A program made the position numbers and the translations under genes. DNA of 64,000 nt from Nomia melanderi (lineage: Eukaryota > Arthropoda > Insecta > Hymenoptera > Halictidae), in contig NC_135006.1 of NCBI RefSeq assembly GCF_051020985.1, positions 17,997,501-18,061,500 on the forward strand. Reading direction: 5' to 3'. The stretch's first letter is position 1. Every line of letters begins with the position of its first letter. Of this stretch, positions 11,119 to 21,719 are shown piece after piece. The notes beneath the pieces are model-generated. The model was given only the letters and a program-made list of their open reading frames with translations, searched no databases and had not been told where the DNA came from.

Positions 11119-11577
11119 TCAATTCTTCAATCAATTTGTTAATCAAAAGTAAGTTACATTTATTTAGAATATAGCAGACTTATGTCAGTACTTATCATTT
11201 CGAATTTGTAGAGTGCTTTCCACGGAACAAGCATCGCTGCCTTTGATTTATACCTCCGATTTAGTAAGGCACCTTTCACCATCGCCTTGCGAAATACTTT
11301 TTCATAATTAAATGGAACTATTGGCGTGGAAGTTACGATAACAGCGACACGTCTAGCATAAGTCGGTCGTCGCATATTTTGTCTCCGATCGAGTCGCAGA
11401 TAAGGCGGTTAAATATTTTAATGGGATAGCGACACGACGCAAGGGTACAACGCACAAAGCCACGCGAAAAACCGTAACCGATTATTTATAGCCATAGAAC
11501 GTTCCGAGGGAAATGAATTTCCCACATATATAAAATAGTAGACAACATGTAAAATAGATCGATGAACAGACACATCA

Positions 11578-11578
<1 letters not shown>

Positions 11579-11611
<33 letters not shown>
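11579..11611. repeat. (AAT)n microsatellite
   Basis: About eleven uninterrupted AAT units, 16 bp before the family G element. Confidence 0.95.
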
Positions 11612-11612
<1 letters not shown>

Positions 11613-11626
11613 GCAACAACAGTATA

Positions 11627-11861
11627 TTAACACTTAGGCGACTAAAAAGAACTGTAACTACAACCTCCTCCATTATCTCCAATTGAACTGATTCACTCAA
11701 TTCGGTGAGAAACTGTGTTTCGTAAAAACAAGAACCGCATTTGACTGCAAATAATCCGACTTCAATTACTAAACAACAAAAGAAAAGATAAACAGAATAA
11801 AACGCAATCCGTTGCTAAGTGAAAACTGGGAGATCTCCCCATTCGGTTGGCCAAGTGTTAA
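11627..11861 (+). mobile_element. Family G TTAA-flanked MITE
   Basis: Starts TTAACACTTAGGCGACTAA and ends GGTTGGCCAAGTGTTAA. 235 bp long. A 12-bp perfect palindrome GGGAGATCTCCC (11828-11839) lies 22 bp from the right end. A second copy at 62684-62899 shares GTTGCTAAGTGAAAACTGGG and the palindrome, which defines the family. Confidence 0.8.
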
Positions 11862-12143
11862 CGCTAATTACAATAACAAGACAATCGAGGAAAAGCGATG
11901 AAAATTAGAAGAGAATTTTTCCGCGGAAGCCTCGAGAGTCGTTCCGACGCGTCCGATAAAAATAGCGTTGACAAGTCGAAGCGCAACACGTCCCGAGGCC
12001 CGACAATGGGTGATTTCGATGCACGCATAAACAGACGCGCGTTCCGAGCGATAAAACTGGAAACGCTCGCCATACGACCACCGTAAAATGGCCGACGCAC
12101 GGTATTCCCCGCGACGAGAAACAGATTCCCGTTTTACATACAA
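11862..12143. other. No gene recognised
   Basis: Open on both strands in overlapping frames (11868-12326 minus, 11898-12086 plus), but without domain or codon signal. Confidence 0.4.
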
Positions 12144-12172
12144 TTGTCTTTTCTCCTCTGTTGCAGGTGAGT
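12144..12172 (+). promoter_or_regulatory. Putative recursive (ratchet) splice site
   Basis: A strong acceptor (pyrimidine tract TGTCTTTTCTCCTCTGTTGCAG) is immediately followed by a strong donor, GTGAGTAAA, with the junction at 12166/12167. In insects such acceptor-donor fusions act as zero-length exons that subdivide long introns. It would require a + strand transcript crossing this point, for which no exon was found in the window. It could be a chance match or the start of an unrecognised exon. Confidence 0.4.
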
Positions 12173-12570
12173 AAATTCTCTGTACCGTAAATCGCACGAG
12201 CGCGTGGCTGGCTGCGCGCTCCTCTTCCGGCACGTAAGTACAGAACAAGGAGACGCATTTGTCCTGAACGAGTCGTTGAAACAGTTCCGCGTCCCCAGAC
12301 ATCCGGGATGCGAGTGCATTTCGCACAGTGCGCCGTATCGGTTCGGCAACCGCCGAATCATCAGATTTCCCAGCATCTCTCTAGGTCGGGAGAATTCGCG
12401 TTGCGAGTTCGAGATATTGGAAACAGGTTTCCGCAAGCTCGCGATTCCGGGAGCTAATTGTAGAGCGATATCATTTTTAACGGCGGAACTAGCATTTAAC
12501 GCGATTTATAAGTAATCTCGACATAAATTTTATCGCCGGTGTCGTTAACAGTGTCATTTTGACGCTGATT

Positions 12571-12950
12571 ATAGAATATTGATAATGGACGATAGCGGTG
12601 GCAGTAATAAAGTGCACGTCACATTATAGTTTCTCGTGACTTGTAATTACGGGGAAGGTAATTACATCGAGAAATGATTTTCAGTGATAAACATTGAATC
12701 TCTCGGCATCGGTCAGGAAATGATATAGAAAAGGAGCGAATAATTCGCGGGGATAACGGCGCTTGTAATGTTGTAACGTTACCGGCTCGCAATTACGGGA
12801 GAAGATAATTCTATCGAGGAATGATTTTTGAAGAACGACGGCCGCGGAATAATGCGCGAGACGAGGGTTCGATAATGGACGACGGTAACAGGAGCAGTAA
12901 AAGTGCTCGTAATCGTTTCTCGCAGCTTGTAATTACGGAGTTTAATTCCG
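12571..12950 (+). repeat. Diverged direct repeats
   Basis: Blocks at about 12571-12660 and 12868-12945 share GATAATGGACGA, AGCAGTAA-type words, GTTTCTCG and CTTGTAATTACGG. A partial third unit near 12785-12830 shares AATTACGGG and ATCGAGGAATGATTTT with 12645-12690. Confidence 0.6.
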
Positions 12951-13340
12951 TTTAGTTTAGTTCAGCTTGATATCCACCCCGTTCCCGAGGCTCGCACGCG
13001 AGATAAAACCCCGTCATAAATTATCCGAAGGCTGAACGCCGGAGCGCCTCGCCGTATCCACCTTTCTTATCTGTTTTACGCACACGTTCGCGCGTACGGT
13101 AAGTAAGTAGAATAGGCGAGCGATGAACAGACGCGTTAGCCGAGAGCCCTGTGCTCTCTCGATGTCACGCGCACGCGACGAGCATTCCCATCCGATGCTC
13201 TGGAAAACGGATCTGCGACGCGCGAGAATCGCTATCCGCTTCTTTCATCTCGCCCGCCGTTTCTCAGTTTCGTCACGGAAATATTGAATTTCATTTGATT
13301 CTCCATTTATTTCACGCGCCGAACGCTACGAGGCTCACTG
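12951..13340. other. No gene recognised
   Basis: Contains the donor-like string ACGGTAAGTAAGT at 13097 but no convincing coding exon upstream of it. Confidence 0.35.
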
Positions 13341-13677
13341 TAAATCGAATTGCTGGAGTTTGCTCAGTTAACCCCTTGGCTTATGATTTCTTTATTTTTG
13401 ATCGATACGGCTACTTTGTCATTCATAATTTATTGGAAAGAGGAGAATTCGAAGCATATGCCTGTATTTCCTTTTAAGTAGAATAGTTAGTTTCGGAGGA
13501 ATATTTACTTTGAATTCGAATGAACTGAGTAATATATATTTGTTGAAGCATGTTGAAAATCTTCACGAGTTTCACCCCGAATCGAATTGCTGTAGTTTAA
13601 TCGATTAACCCCCTGGCTTATGATTTCTTTCTTTTTGATCGATACCGCTACTTTGTTGTTAATAATTTATTGGAAAA
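13341..13677 (+). repeat. Two direct repeats about 100 bp long, 238 bp apart
   Basis: 13341-13440 and 13579-13677 share ATCGAATTGCTG(G/T)AGTTT, GGCTTATGATTTCTTT, TTTTTGATCGATAC(G/C)GCTAC and AATTTATTGGAAA in the same order. Confidence 0.8.
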
Positions 13678-14150
13678 CAACGCGACGCGGAAAGATAATA
13701 TTTCACGGTGCACTCGGTTATCTGCTTAAGCGGCGGAATATCGGGGAACTGGTTTTTCGGAATTATTAAGACGATCGGCTCGAAGTTATTGACTCATCGA
13801 GATAAAAGAGATCGTTAAACACCTCGTCTGCATCGTCAGCTCTCGCGCGGCGTCGCAGTCGATGCGGGGCCCGCCTCGGAAGCACGGTTAAGCGCCGCTT
13901 CCATCGGGACGATATTTCAATCGGGACGTTCGTAAGTAAGTACATACGGTACTCGAAGCTTGCGCTGTTTGATCAGACTCCTAGCGTTTCGAAATGAAAA
14001 TAAGAAGGGAGATAAGAATGACACGGAGATTACGCCGCGTTTCCGTTTGACCGAGATGGCTGCCTTGCGGCGGGTTTCCAACTTTCCGCTCGTTGCATTG
14101 AAAATTTCACTTTTATTTCACTTATTATAATTTCATGATTTCACTTATTA

Positions 14151-14530
14151 CATTATATTCGACGTAGAAGCATGTAGAATAAATTACTCGAACACAAAGT
14201 TACGAATACGAGGGACTGAGAAGACACATCGATACGTAAATATCGTACTCAACGTATTTACTCCAGCAATCTAATATCTCTATCGATTCCCTTCAAAATC
14301 ACAAATCGAAACATCGAGGAACTGTTGGTTTAATTTTACATTATATTATATTCGACGTAGAATCATGTAGAATAAATTACTCGAAGACAAAGTTACAAAT
14401 ACAAGAAACTGAGAAGATCCATCGACATATAAATATCGTATTCAACGTATTTACTCCAGCAATCTAACATCTCTATCGATTCCCTTCGAAATTACAAGTC
14501 GAAACACCGAGAAACCGTTGGTTCGATTTT
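14151..14530 (+). repeat. Tandem duplication of about 190 bp
   Basis: Unit 1 is 14151-14339 and unit 2 is 14340-14530. Corresponding points are 192 bp apart. Long near-identical runs include GTATTTACTCCAGCAATCTAA and ATCTCTATCGATTCCCTTC. By eye the two units agree at roughly nine bases in ten. Confidence 0.9.
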
Positions 14531-15092
14531 CCTTTTATCAATTCCCGTCGCCAACTATCGTTTCCTACGAGCGGGAGGATAACGAACGAGTGTGTCGTTT
14601 CGAGTATCGTTTTTGACGATGGCTGGACGCTGCTGGGCGCGGGGAGAGCCGCTTCGCCGGTCGATAAAAGTTAAAGAAGACTTACGAGCGGCGTTAAATC
14701 GCCGGCCGAGCGTATCTCTGGATAAACTTTTCTTGTTTTCACGGTGCCGCCGTATCGTCCATGCAAATCGGTCGGCTCGGTTTACGCGCAACGATATTTT
14801 CGTTAACGGAGGGACCCCGGATATCTGGAACCGAGACCGGCGACTCGTGTATTTTTCTTGCAGCGGCTCGCGCCCACCAAGTTCGGTTGACGTGTCCGTT
14901 TACCGATCGTCGTTTCGATAATCGTTCGCTGTCGTCTTTTCTTCGATTCGATCGGAACGGAAGAGTGCAGACGTTCGACGCGTTCACTGCCAAATAAGCG
15001 CTAGCCAGAACCTCCACACAATTGAGATAATTTTCATAAAACAAACTAAACGGCCAAAATTCGTAACGATCGCCATACTGTTCTTTCTATAT
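14531..15092. other. GC-rich stretch, no supported gene
   Basis: Overlapping frames on both strands (14592-14921 plus, 14739-15044 minus) without recognisable features. Confidence 0.4.
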
Positions 15093-15313
15093 TTAACTCT
15101 TTGACTGCCACGTACTCATCGAAACTCCTATGTCGAAACAGTTTTCTCCATTAACCAGAAACTGAGAAATCAAGATTCAACATTCATTCATAATTCAAAT
15201 CAGAAATCATATCCAAAATTCGGTTCGTTCGATACATCACGGAAAAAATTAATGTCCACGTTTCTGTAAAGAATGTCACCCGAATTCGGGCGACGTGGCA
15301 GTCAAAGTGTTAA
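15093..15313 (-). mobile_element. Family D TTAA-flanked MITE, inverted copy
   Basis: 221 bp, the same length as the 19847-20067 copy and its reverse complement throughout. Ends are TTAACTCTTTGACTGCCACG and GTGGCAGTCAAAGTGTTAA. The dyad GTCACCCGAATTCGGGCGAC occupies 15275-15294, 19 bp inside the right end. A right-half copy follows directly at 15324-15425, with dyad GTCGCCCGAATTCGGACGAC at 15388. Confidence 0.85.
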
Positions 15314-15614
15314 TACATCTAACGAAATTCAGTTCGTTCGATGCGTCACCGAGCAAAATTCATTTTTAAGTTGATGGAGAAAATGCTGTCGCCCGAATTC
15401 GGACGACATGGCAGTTAAAGTGTTAGCGCGTTCGTTGCCACGTCGGTCACCGGTGTAATTGTAATGTGTCGGACAACTAACGTCGAGTGAGAATATTTCA
15501 GAGCGTACATGACTGGATAAGTGTAACGTACGCATTGCGATAGTAAATAATAGGTAACCGTTCTTTATCCTCGCTACATAAAACTGAAGGTTTCCGTGGC
15601 AGTTAACGCGTTAG
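15314..15614. repeat. Partial family D copy and related inverted-end segment
   Basis: 15324-15425 repeats the right half of the element just upstream, ending GGCAGTTAAAGTGTTAG. From there to 15614 the sequence is bounded by TTAGCGCGTTCGTTGCCACG and CCGTGGCAGTTAACGCGTTAG. These are imperfect inverted ends, so this may be a further decayed element. Confidence 0.5.
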
Positions 15615-15821
15615 GCATGAATGCGTTATAATATGGTGTATATGTTAGAAGAATGACTGTAGCTTCTTTTGAATGGAATATTGATGACGTCATTCGAAGA
15701 GTTGGACTTTGAAATATCATGCAAAGTCGCAAAGTATCAAATATCGGAATTTAATTATGAAGAGCACTAAATTTTTGAATGTAATGTGTCGCGATTTCTT
15801 CTAAATCAGATGTTGGTAAAA

Positions 15822-16224
15822 TTAACCAGTTAACTGTGTTTGACGAGAACACACGTCATACTAATTCTCTGAGCGATGAATTCCTTATTTTTTCACGCAA
15901 ACATGTAATTCTTTGTTTCGTTTTGATCTTTCATTAACCCTTTGCAATCAGGAAGTGACTCTGTCACCACTTGATTTCTTACAGTGAATCTATAAAGTTT
16001 GATACTTAATATTATACTTCATATAATTTCTCATCGAGTTGGTCTTACAAAATATCGTCTTCATCTCATCAGAAAATATTGAAATATTTCTAGTGAAAAA
16101 CTTCCGAGTGCAAAGGGTTAAAATATACTCTACGCGCACTCGTCCTGCGTTCGACGAGTACTCCATTTTTTGATTTTCTTGCAGAACGAGAAGTTTTTCG
16201 AACTATCCACAGTCAACTGGTTAA
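15822..16224 (+). mobile_element. Family K TTAA element carrying a nested insertion
   Basis: Ends TTAACCAGTTAACTGTG and CACAGTCAACTGGTTAA form a 17-bp inverted repeat with one mismatch. Without the nested element it would be 219 bp. A dyad GACG...CGTC (15842-15857) starts 20 bp inside the left end. Its relative at 1-180 lacks the insert. Confidence 0.85.
15934..16121 (-). mobile_element. Family A element nested in family K
   Basis: TTAACCCTTTGC...GAGTGCAAAGGGTTAA, 180 bp between the two TTAA copies. Compared with the empty site at 109-112 (TTAAAATAT), the host sequence resumes exactly at TTAAAATAT after the insert, so TTAA is the target-site duplication. The dyad GTGACTCTGTCAC (15955-15967) starts 21 bp inside the left end. 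Confidence 0.9.
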
Positions 16225-17851
16225 ATATGATTCCAGATCTAATATACCGCGCGATGTAAATTCGCCTAAACCAAACACCGAAGAACTTAACCACAAAGGC
16301 TCGCTGGTTTTCTAAATATAACGTCGCCTGTTGCAACGGCGAGAAACAGCCGCCATCGGAGATCGGTCAACGTTGCTGTGACCTATGTCCTTGCGTCGCT
16401 GGGCGACTCCGCAGCCTCGTGGCCGGCGGATGCCGATAAAAATTAAAAATATCGTTTCTGGTCTTGGTTAGCTCCGCGAACGTGTCTCGTAAACCGTCCG
16501 GTATAGAAACGAAAATAATTTCTCACTTCGCGATCACTTCGCTCGCCTGTTTTTTACACTTTGCGTTACGAAATCATAGGCAGCGGCGATTTTGTTTGTT
16601 AGTCGCGAGGATCGGTAAAAGATGCCTCGGGACTTCGATTATTTTGTTAATCCCGACGTGGAATGTCCGGTGTTTTCGATCCGATCCGCCATTTACTTTA
16701 ATCCTTGCGAGTATTATCCACCTCCGCTAAGCTCGTGTAACGTGAATAAAACGCAGAACGTTCCGTTTCACTCTAAACGCGAATTTACTTTGAAGATGAT
16801 AGATCGCCAGTGAAACAGTTCACTCTGGTCCGTGGACAATGAAGAATATTGGTTTTTACTAACACAAATCCAAAATAAAATTTACAAAATCGAATTCCTT
16901 ATTCTCTTCCGTAAGCTAGAAACTTTGGTTTAATCGATGTTTAAACATGTGTCGATACAATCACCGACGCTCGCTTTAGTAGCTGAAATTCAGCCGGCGT
17001 TTTCAATGTGTCAAGATGATGTTTCGATGTTTGACATTGCTAAATATGACAGTATATCATTATGGTAAGTGTTTCAACGATTCAGTCGGCATAACAACGG
17101 TACCAGTAAATAACGATAAGAATCGGAAGCCTTGGACTCTCGGAATTAACGAATTCAAGTCGTACCTCGCAATCTCCTGTCGCTTCAACCAACTTCCAGT
17201 TCGACGATGAGATTACAAGATTTTATATTCGCCTCGGAGTAACGAGCACGCATCGGAGCATAATTTACAGAAATCAGGGCCACCGATTCCTGACTGATGA
17301 TCCGTTTTTACCGATACCAAGGGACGAACCGCTCGATTTGTTCGTCGAAAGAGCCCGACGACAAGTCGAGAACCGGCCGGGATCGCTCCGACACGGAGCG
17401 AAATGCGCTTAATGACGGAAACCGATTACCCGGGGATTAAGGTCAGGCCGCGGTCTTCGAGGAGAAAAACGGGGCCGAAAAAAGAAGCGCGATCTCCCGT
17501 TTGGTAAATTTAGAAGTCGACGAATCGCTTTTCCTGCCGGGCGCCGACGATTCCGCCAATACGAGCCGCCCGGCGAGCATCGATCGGCCACGCTTTTCGA
17601 ATTCGTCGAAACGGGGCTGTTCACTTTTTATCTGATACTTCTGCCAGTGGTACCTTGCAACGAAAACTTGAGAAAATCTTCCATTGCGAACGCTCGTTGC
17701 TCGATTTCCAACGAAACTTATTACTTGCAACATCGAGAGGCATTCAGCATGAATAATTCGTTACGATTACTCTGTTGGATACTACGACAATGAAGCTCGA
17801 AATTTCATATTGAATTTTGATTTTCCGATTGTCCTGAATCCAGTTGAAAGG
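16225..17851. other. No gene or repeat recognised
   Basis: 16464-16813 is open in two frames without recognisable protein. The donor-like string ATGGTAAGTGTT at 17061 has no supporting exon. Confidence 0.4.
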
Positions 17852-18063
17852 TTAACCCTTCGCACTCGAATGTTTTTCACTCGAAGTATTCTATAGTTTC
17901 TAATTAGATGTAGACAACATTGTTTAAAATTAATTTGACAAGAATACAATATTTCACGTATTGATGCAGTGTACAAAGGTTAACGGTAAACACCAAAGTT
18001 TATAATTTTCCTGTGTCAAATCGTCTGGCGACCGGAAGTCGCCTCTCGACCGCGAAAGGTTAA
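17852..18063 (+). mobile_element. Family A TTAA-flanked MITE
   Basis: Starts TTAACCCTTCGCACTCGA and ends TCTCGACCGCGAAAGGTTAA. The dyad GGCGACCGGAAGTCGCC lies 20 bp inside the right end. 212 bp long. The interior aligns with 38632-38808, including TTGATGCAGTGTACAAAG against TTGGTGCATCATGCAAAG. Confidence 0.75.
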
Positions 18064-18573
18064 TACTTGTAGAGCAAAGAGTTAGCGCTGTTCGCGCATT
18101 GTTCGCAGGTTGTACAGTTATTTGGATCGTTCGGTAAGAGAGCAGGGGAGCTTCAAGGCGAGATAATGTCGACGGGATGGAGCCGTTTAGCGGTGGATTA
18201 ACCCAGACGTGCACGCGACACGTTGGAACGTTTCTAATTCGCGCGAGCAAACCCGTTTAAAGCGGCACACGGTAGACCGTGCTCGCGGCTTCGGCCCCGC
18301 AGGATAATTATGTTCTCCTAATTGGAAATATAATTAAACCGTACGGGTTCATGAATATTCTACGAACTGTGTGTGTTGCGCGTGATGAAATGCTGCCGCG
18401 CGGATGAAAATTCATGTCGATTTCGGTAAACAACGTCCGTCAGCGGCGGAACATTAATTTATCGGTTGCGCTTGTTGTTCGAGCACTTGATGCCGGCGGC
18501 CATTTTCAGGGAACTCACTGGTACGTTAAGGTTACTTGGGCTTTTACGGGATTCATCGAGAAGGAGCCAGCCT
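18064..18573. other. No gene recognised
   Basis: Mixed-composition sequence with no supported signal. Confidence 0.4.
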
Positions 18574-19055
18574 AGGATCCTCTAAGATTCTTTCGAATCC
18601 TCAAAAATCCAAAATTGCTTTTGGGATCCTCTAGGATTCTCTAAAGTCCTTAACGAGTCTTCGAAGACTCCCAGTTATTTCCAAATCCTTTGAAATTCTT
18701 CCAAAAGGAAGAACCGTGGTTCTTCAGGATCCTCTAGAATTCTTTAGAATTCTGAAAAATCCAAAATTGCTTCTGATATCCTCTAAGATTCTCTAAAGAC
18801 CTCTACAAGTCTTCGAAGACTCCCAGTTATTTCGAAATTCTTTGAAGCTCTTCGAAAAGGAAAATCCGTGATCCTTCAGGATCCTCTAAGATTCTGTCAA
18901 ATCCCCAAAAATCCAAAATTGCTTCTGATATCCTCTAAGATTCTCCAAAGTCCTTAACGAATCGTCGAAGACCCCCAAGGTCTTTCGAGGTCCTTTGAGG
19001 CTCTTCGAGGAGGAAAGACCGTGGTCCTTCAGGATCCTCGAGGATCCTTTGAGAT
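18574..19055. repeat. 152-bp tandem repeat, three units plus a partial
   Basis: Units begin AGGATCCTCTA at 18574, 18726 and 18878, with a fourth start at 19031 (periods 152, 152, 153). Each unit contains AAATCCAAAATTGCTT and a GTC(T)TCGAAGAC-type palindrome, and ends CCGTG(G/A)T(C/T)CTTC. A shorter internal word, CTCTAAGATTCT, recurs, so the unit may itself have grown from smaller repeats. Confidence 0.9.
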
Positions 19056-19589
19056 TATAATACATCATTATCCTCCGTTCCTAATTTCACTTTGAAACAT
19101 TCGAATTTGCACAAGCAAGTACGTCCTTAGTTAAAAAATTAAGCAGCGACGCAGCCCAACGAATCGGCAAGAGCCGGTTCTGATTATCATAAATCGTGGC
19201 TGCGAACCCTCTTGTGCACGCTAATGGTTTTCTCATGATCTTGGGAAGCGGATTGAAAGGGCGGATTGGGAACGCTCGCTCGATACAATGGAATTGGCCT
19301 GCTCCGGTTTAACGAAATCTGTTTACATTATCCGCTGGAAGCGTACCGGCGAAACGAGAGAGGCCGCTCGATCCTGCAGGCACGCGTAACGACCTCGTAT
19401 CCTGCGATCAGCCGAGCTTTCTCGACCCGCGAACTTTAACCTCTCGCCGTAGAGCAGCGAGCCGGGCTCGCGATGAGGATTTCTATGCTGATTAATTGAG
19501 TCGCCAGGAGCCAATGCGGTTAACTCGATTTTTCGGTAGCTTCTGATTCATCTAAATTTCAGTGGAATGAATGATATTCCTTTCAAGTA
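19056..19589. other. No gene recognised
   Basis: No convincing coding or repeat signal. Confidence 0.4.
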
Positions 19590-19766
19590 TTAACCCTTTG
19601 CGGACGACTGTCGACATTTTGCAGACAAATGATTCAGTTACTCGGACAGCAAGAGATCATCGCGTAGTTTCCTCTTTTTGTATTAATTAAGCATTCGATG
19701 TATAATTCAGCTTTATCCGCTGAAGGTCTTGTATATTTCAAAGAATCTTCGTCCGCAAAGGGTTAA
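19590..19766 (+). mobile_element. Family C TTAA-flanked MITE, complete copy
   Basis: Starts TTAACCCTTTGCGGACGA and ends TCGTCCGCAAAGGGTTAA, an 18-bp perfect inverted repeat. 177 bp. GTCGAC starts 20 bp inside the left end. Partial relatives lie at 8255-8590, 8772-8790, 10016-10072, 36905-37025 and 58265-58380. Confidence 0.9.
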
Positions 19767-19846
19767 AGAATTCACTCGGTTCTCCGTTTCTCATTTCAGA
19801 AGCCGAAGCATTAATTTTCTCAATTCTTTTCTGGAACTTTCCTCGT

Positions 19847-20067
19847 TTAACACTTTCACTGCACGTCACCCGAATTCGGGTGACATTTTTTACAGAAACG
19901 TGGACATTAATTTGTTTCATGACGTATCAAACCGAATTTTCTTGGATATACGAGATATAAGAAAGATAGAGGAATTATTAAGAAGAATCTTGGTATCTCA
20001 GTTTCTGGTTAATGGAGAAAACTGTTTCGACTTGGGAATGAGTGTTTACGCGGCATCAAAGCGTTAA
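19847..20067 (+). mobile_element. Family D TTAA-flanked MITE
   Basis: Starts TTAACACTTTCACTGCAC, followed directly by the 20-bp perfect palindrome GTCACCCGAATTCGGGTGAC (19865-19884). Ends GCATCAAAGCGTTAA. Exactly 221 bp, like the inverted copy at 15093-15313. Confidence 0.85.
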
Positions 20068-20563
20068 CGTCGAAAAAAATCGCAAAAGGAGAACCCAGGA
20101 AGTTTTCCAGCGGCGGTATTCACGTCTTTCCTTCTCGGGCGCCTTGTTCCCGGTCGTCTGGACGCGGCGCGGCGCCAATATTCCTGCGAGTCTTCCACTC
20201 GAAGGGCGCGGACGCCGGAAAGGGAGCGGATGGGACGGGTGTTGTCGGTTTTCCGCGCTGTTTCCCGCGGATCCCGTGATAAACGTCCGCGCGAGCCGTG
20301 TCGTCCCTTGATAAATACAAACGATCGCCCGCCTGTGTTCGCTTGCGAGCCCTCGATGTCGGTTCCACGGTTTTCCTTCTCGCTTCCCGCGGGAATAAGC
20401 TTCCTGCGTTTTGATCAGACAGCGATCGAATACCTCGAAGGAATACTCGGTTTTCAATGAGAGTGTCTCGAACTTGTCTTAAATAAAATAACACAGAGAA
20501 ATTCTGTGAGAAGGTATGGTTTCTTTTGTTAAATGCCTGTGCGAATATGGGAAATTTGGCAGG
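20068..20563. other. GC-rich stretch, no supported gene
   Basis: Overlapping frames on both strands (20056-20494) have the low-complexity character expected from GC content. Confidence 0.4.
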
Positions 20564-20669
20564 TTAACACGTTGAATGCCGCACGATTTCATGGTACAAA
20601 ATACTTGAAATGGAAATAATGTAATATTCACGCGTTCTGACCCACGCTGAATTTTGTGCAAAGGGTTAA
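20564..20669 (+). mobile_element. Family F left end joined to a CAAAGGGTTAA right end
   Basis: Starts TTAACACGTTGAATGCCGC and matches the reverse complement of the family F right half as far as about 20630. It then closes with GTGCAAAGGGTTAA, an end typical of families A and C. Either a recombinant or a truncated copy next to another end. Confidence 0.5.
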
Positions 20670-21596
20670 TAGATCACTTTTCCTTTTACGTGTCGAACTT
20701 ATAGTCTTTGCTTACACTTTAGATTCGAATAGATTCTCTTGTGAAAAGAATGTAGGTTCTAAATATCTGAATGTCAATAGAATCAGATTCTTTTTTCCCG
20801 TAGATTCTCCAGAATTTCAACGTTAATTCGTTCCCTAGATTTCAGACCTTAATAGATCCTCTTTTCCAGGATTTAGACATGAATAGGTTTTCGTTACTTC
20901 CGATTCCTTCGGCTTCGATAGATCTTTTTTTAGACTCTAGATTTCAATGGATCTTCCTAGACTTCAGTCGACGAAGAATTATTCGAATTCCGTAGCGTCT
21001 AATATCCGAAATAATTTTCCTCGAAATTTCAGCCGACTCTCGTCTCGCTTCGTTCCTTTATTCGCCGTCGAATAGAAGAAACGTCTGGTTCTCCGTCGAT
21101 GCGACCATTTTCCTCTGCCATCCCCTCTGATCTCCGTCCACTTGTCCGCCTCTTCCTTTTCCTTCGTGCCGCCTCTTTCTTTTTTCGTGCGCAACTTGAC
21201 ATTCCATTATAGGATGGAATCCACGGCCGTACCGTCGTCGAGCAGCCGCGTTTCAGAACTCTTTCGCTTCTCTGTTTTCGCCTCGCGAGATACTTTTGTG
21301 CGCGGGCAGATCCTCGCCGCTCCTCAAACTTCGAAACGGGGACGCGAGGACGGGTATCGGCGAAAAATTCACCGGGACAATCGACGGTTGCCGCTTTGTG
21401 CGCCCACGTGATCGGCGGACTGTCGATTCTGTGCATCCGTAATTTCGGGGAGTACCGGGAACGCTGGAGAGCACCGATTTTCAGTCGTCGAGCACTTGTC
21501 TGATGCTGTTCGTCGTTTAAACTATTCGGTTGTTGTTTGCTTCAATTATCCACTGCTTATCTGCATTAACTATTAACTGATGAATACGCGAACCGA

Positions 21597-21719
21597 TTAA
21601 CCCCCCGATTCTTAATTTACGTGCGTTTTTTCGTTTGTTAGCGTCGAAGAGCGTCGTTTACGTCTCATTGTGAAATATTGCAGATTTCCAGTGAAAAACT
21701 GTCGAGTGCAAAGGGTTAA
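21597..21719 (-). mobile_element. Probable truncated family A element
   Basis: The right end CCAGTGAAAAACTGTCGAGTGCAAAGGGTTAA-type sequence (ending 21719) matches the end of the 15934-16121 element. The left boundary TTAACCCCCC at 21597 is tentative. Confidence 0.45.

Noticed and set aside
13085..13105. Second ratchet-type site at ACGGTAAGTAAG
   Set aside because: The donor part is strong but no AG acceptor precedes it directly.
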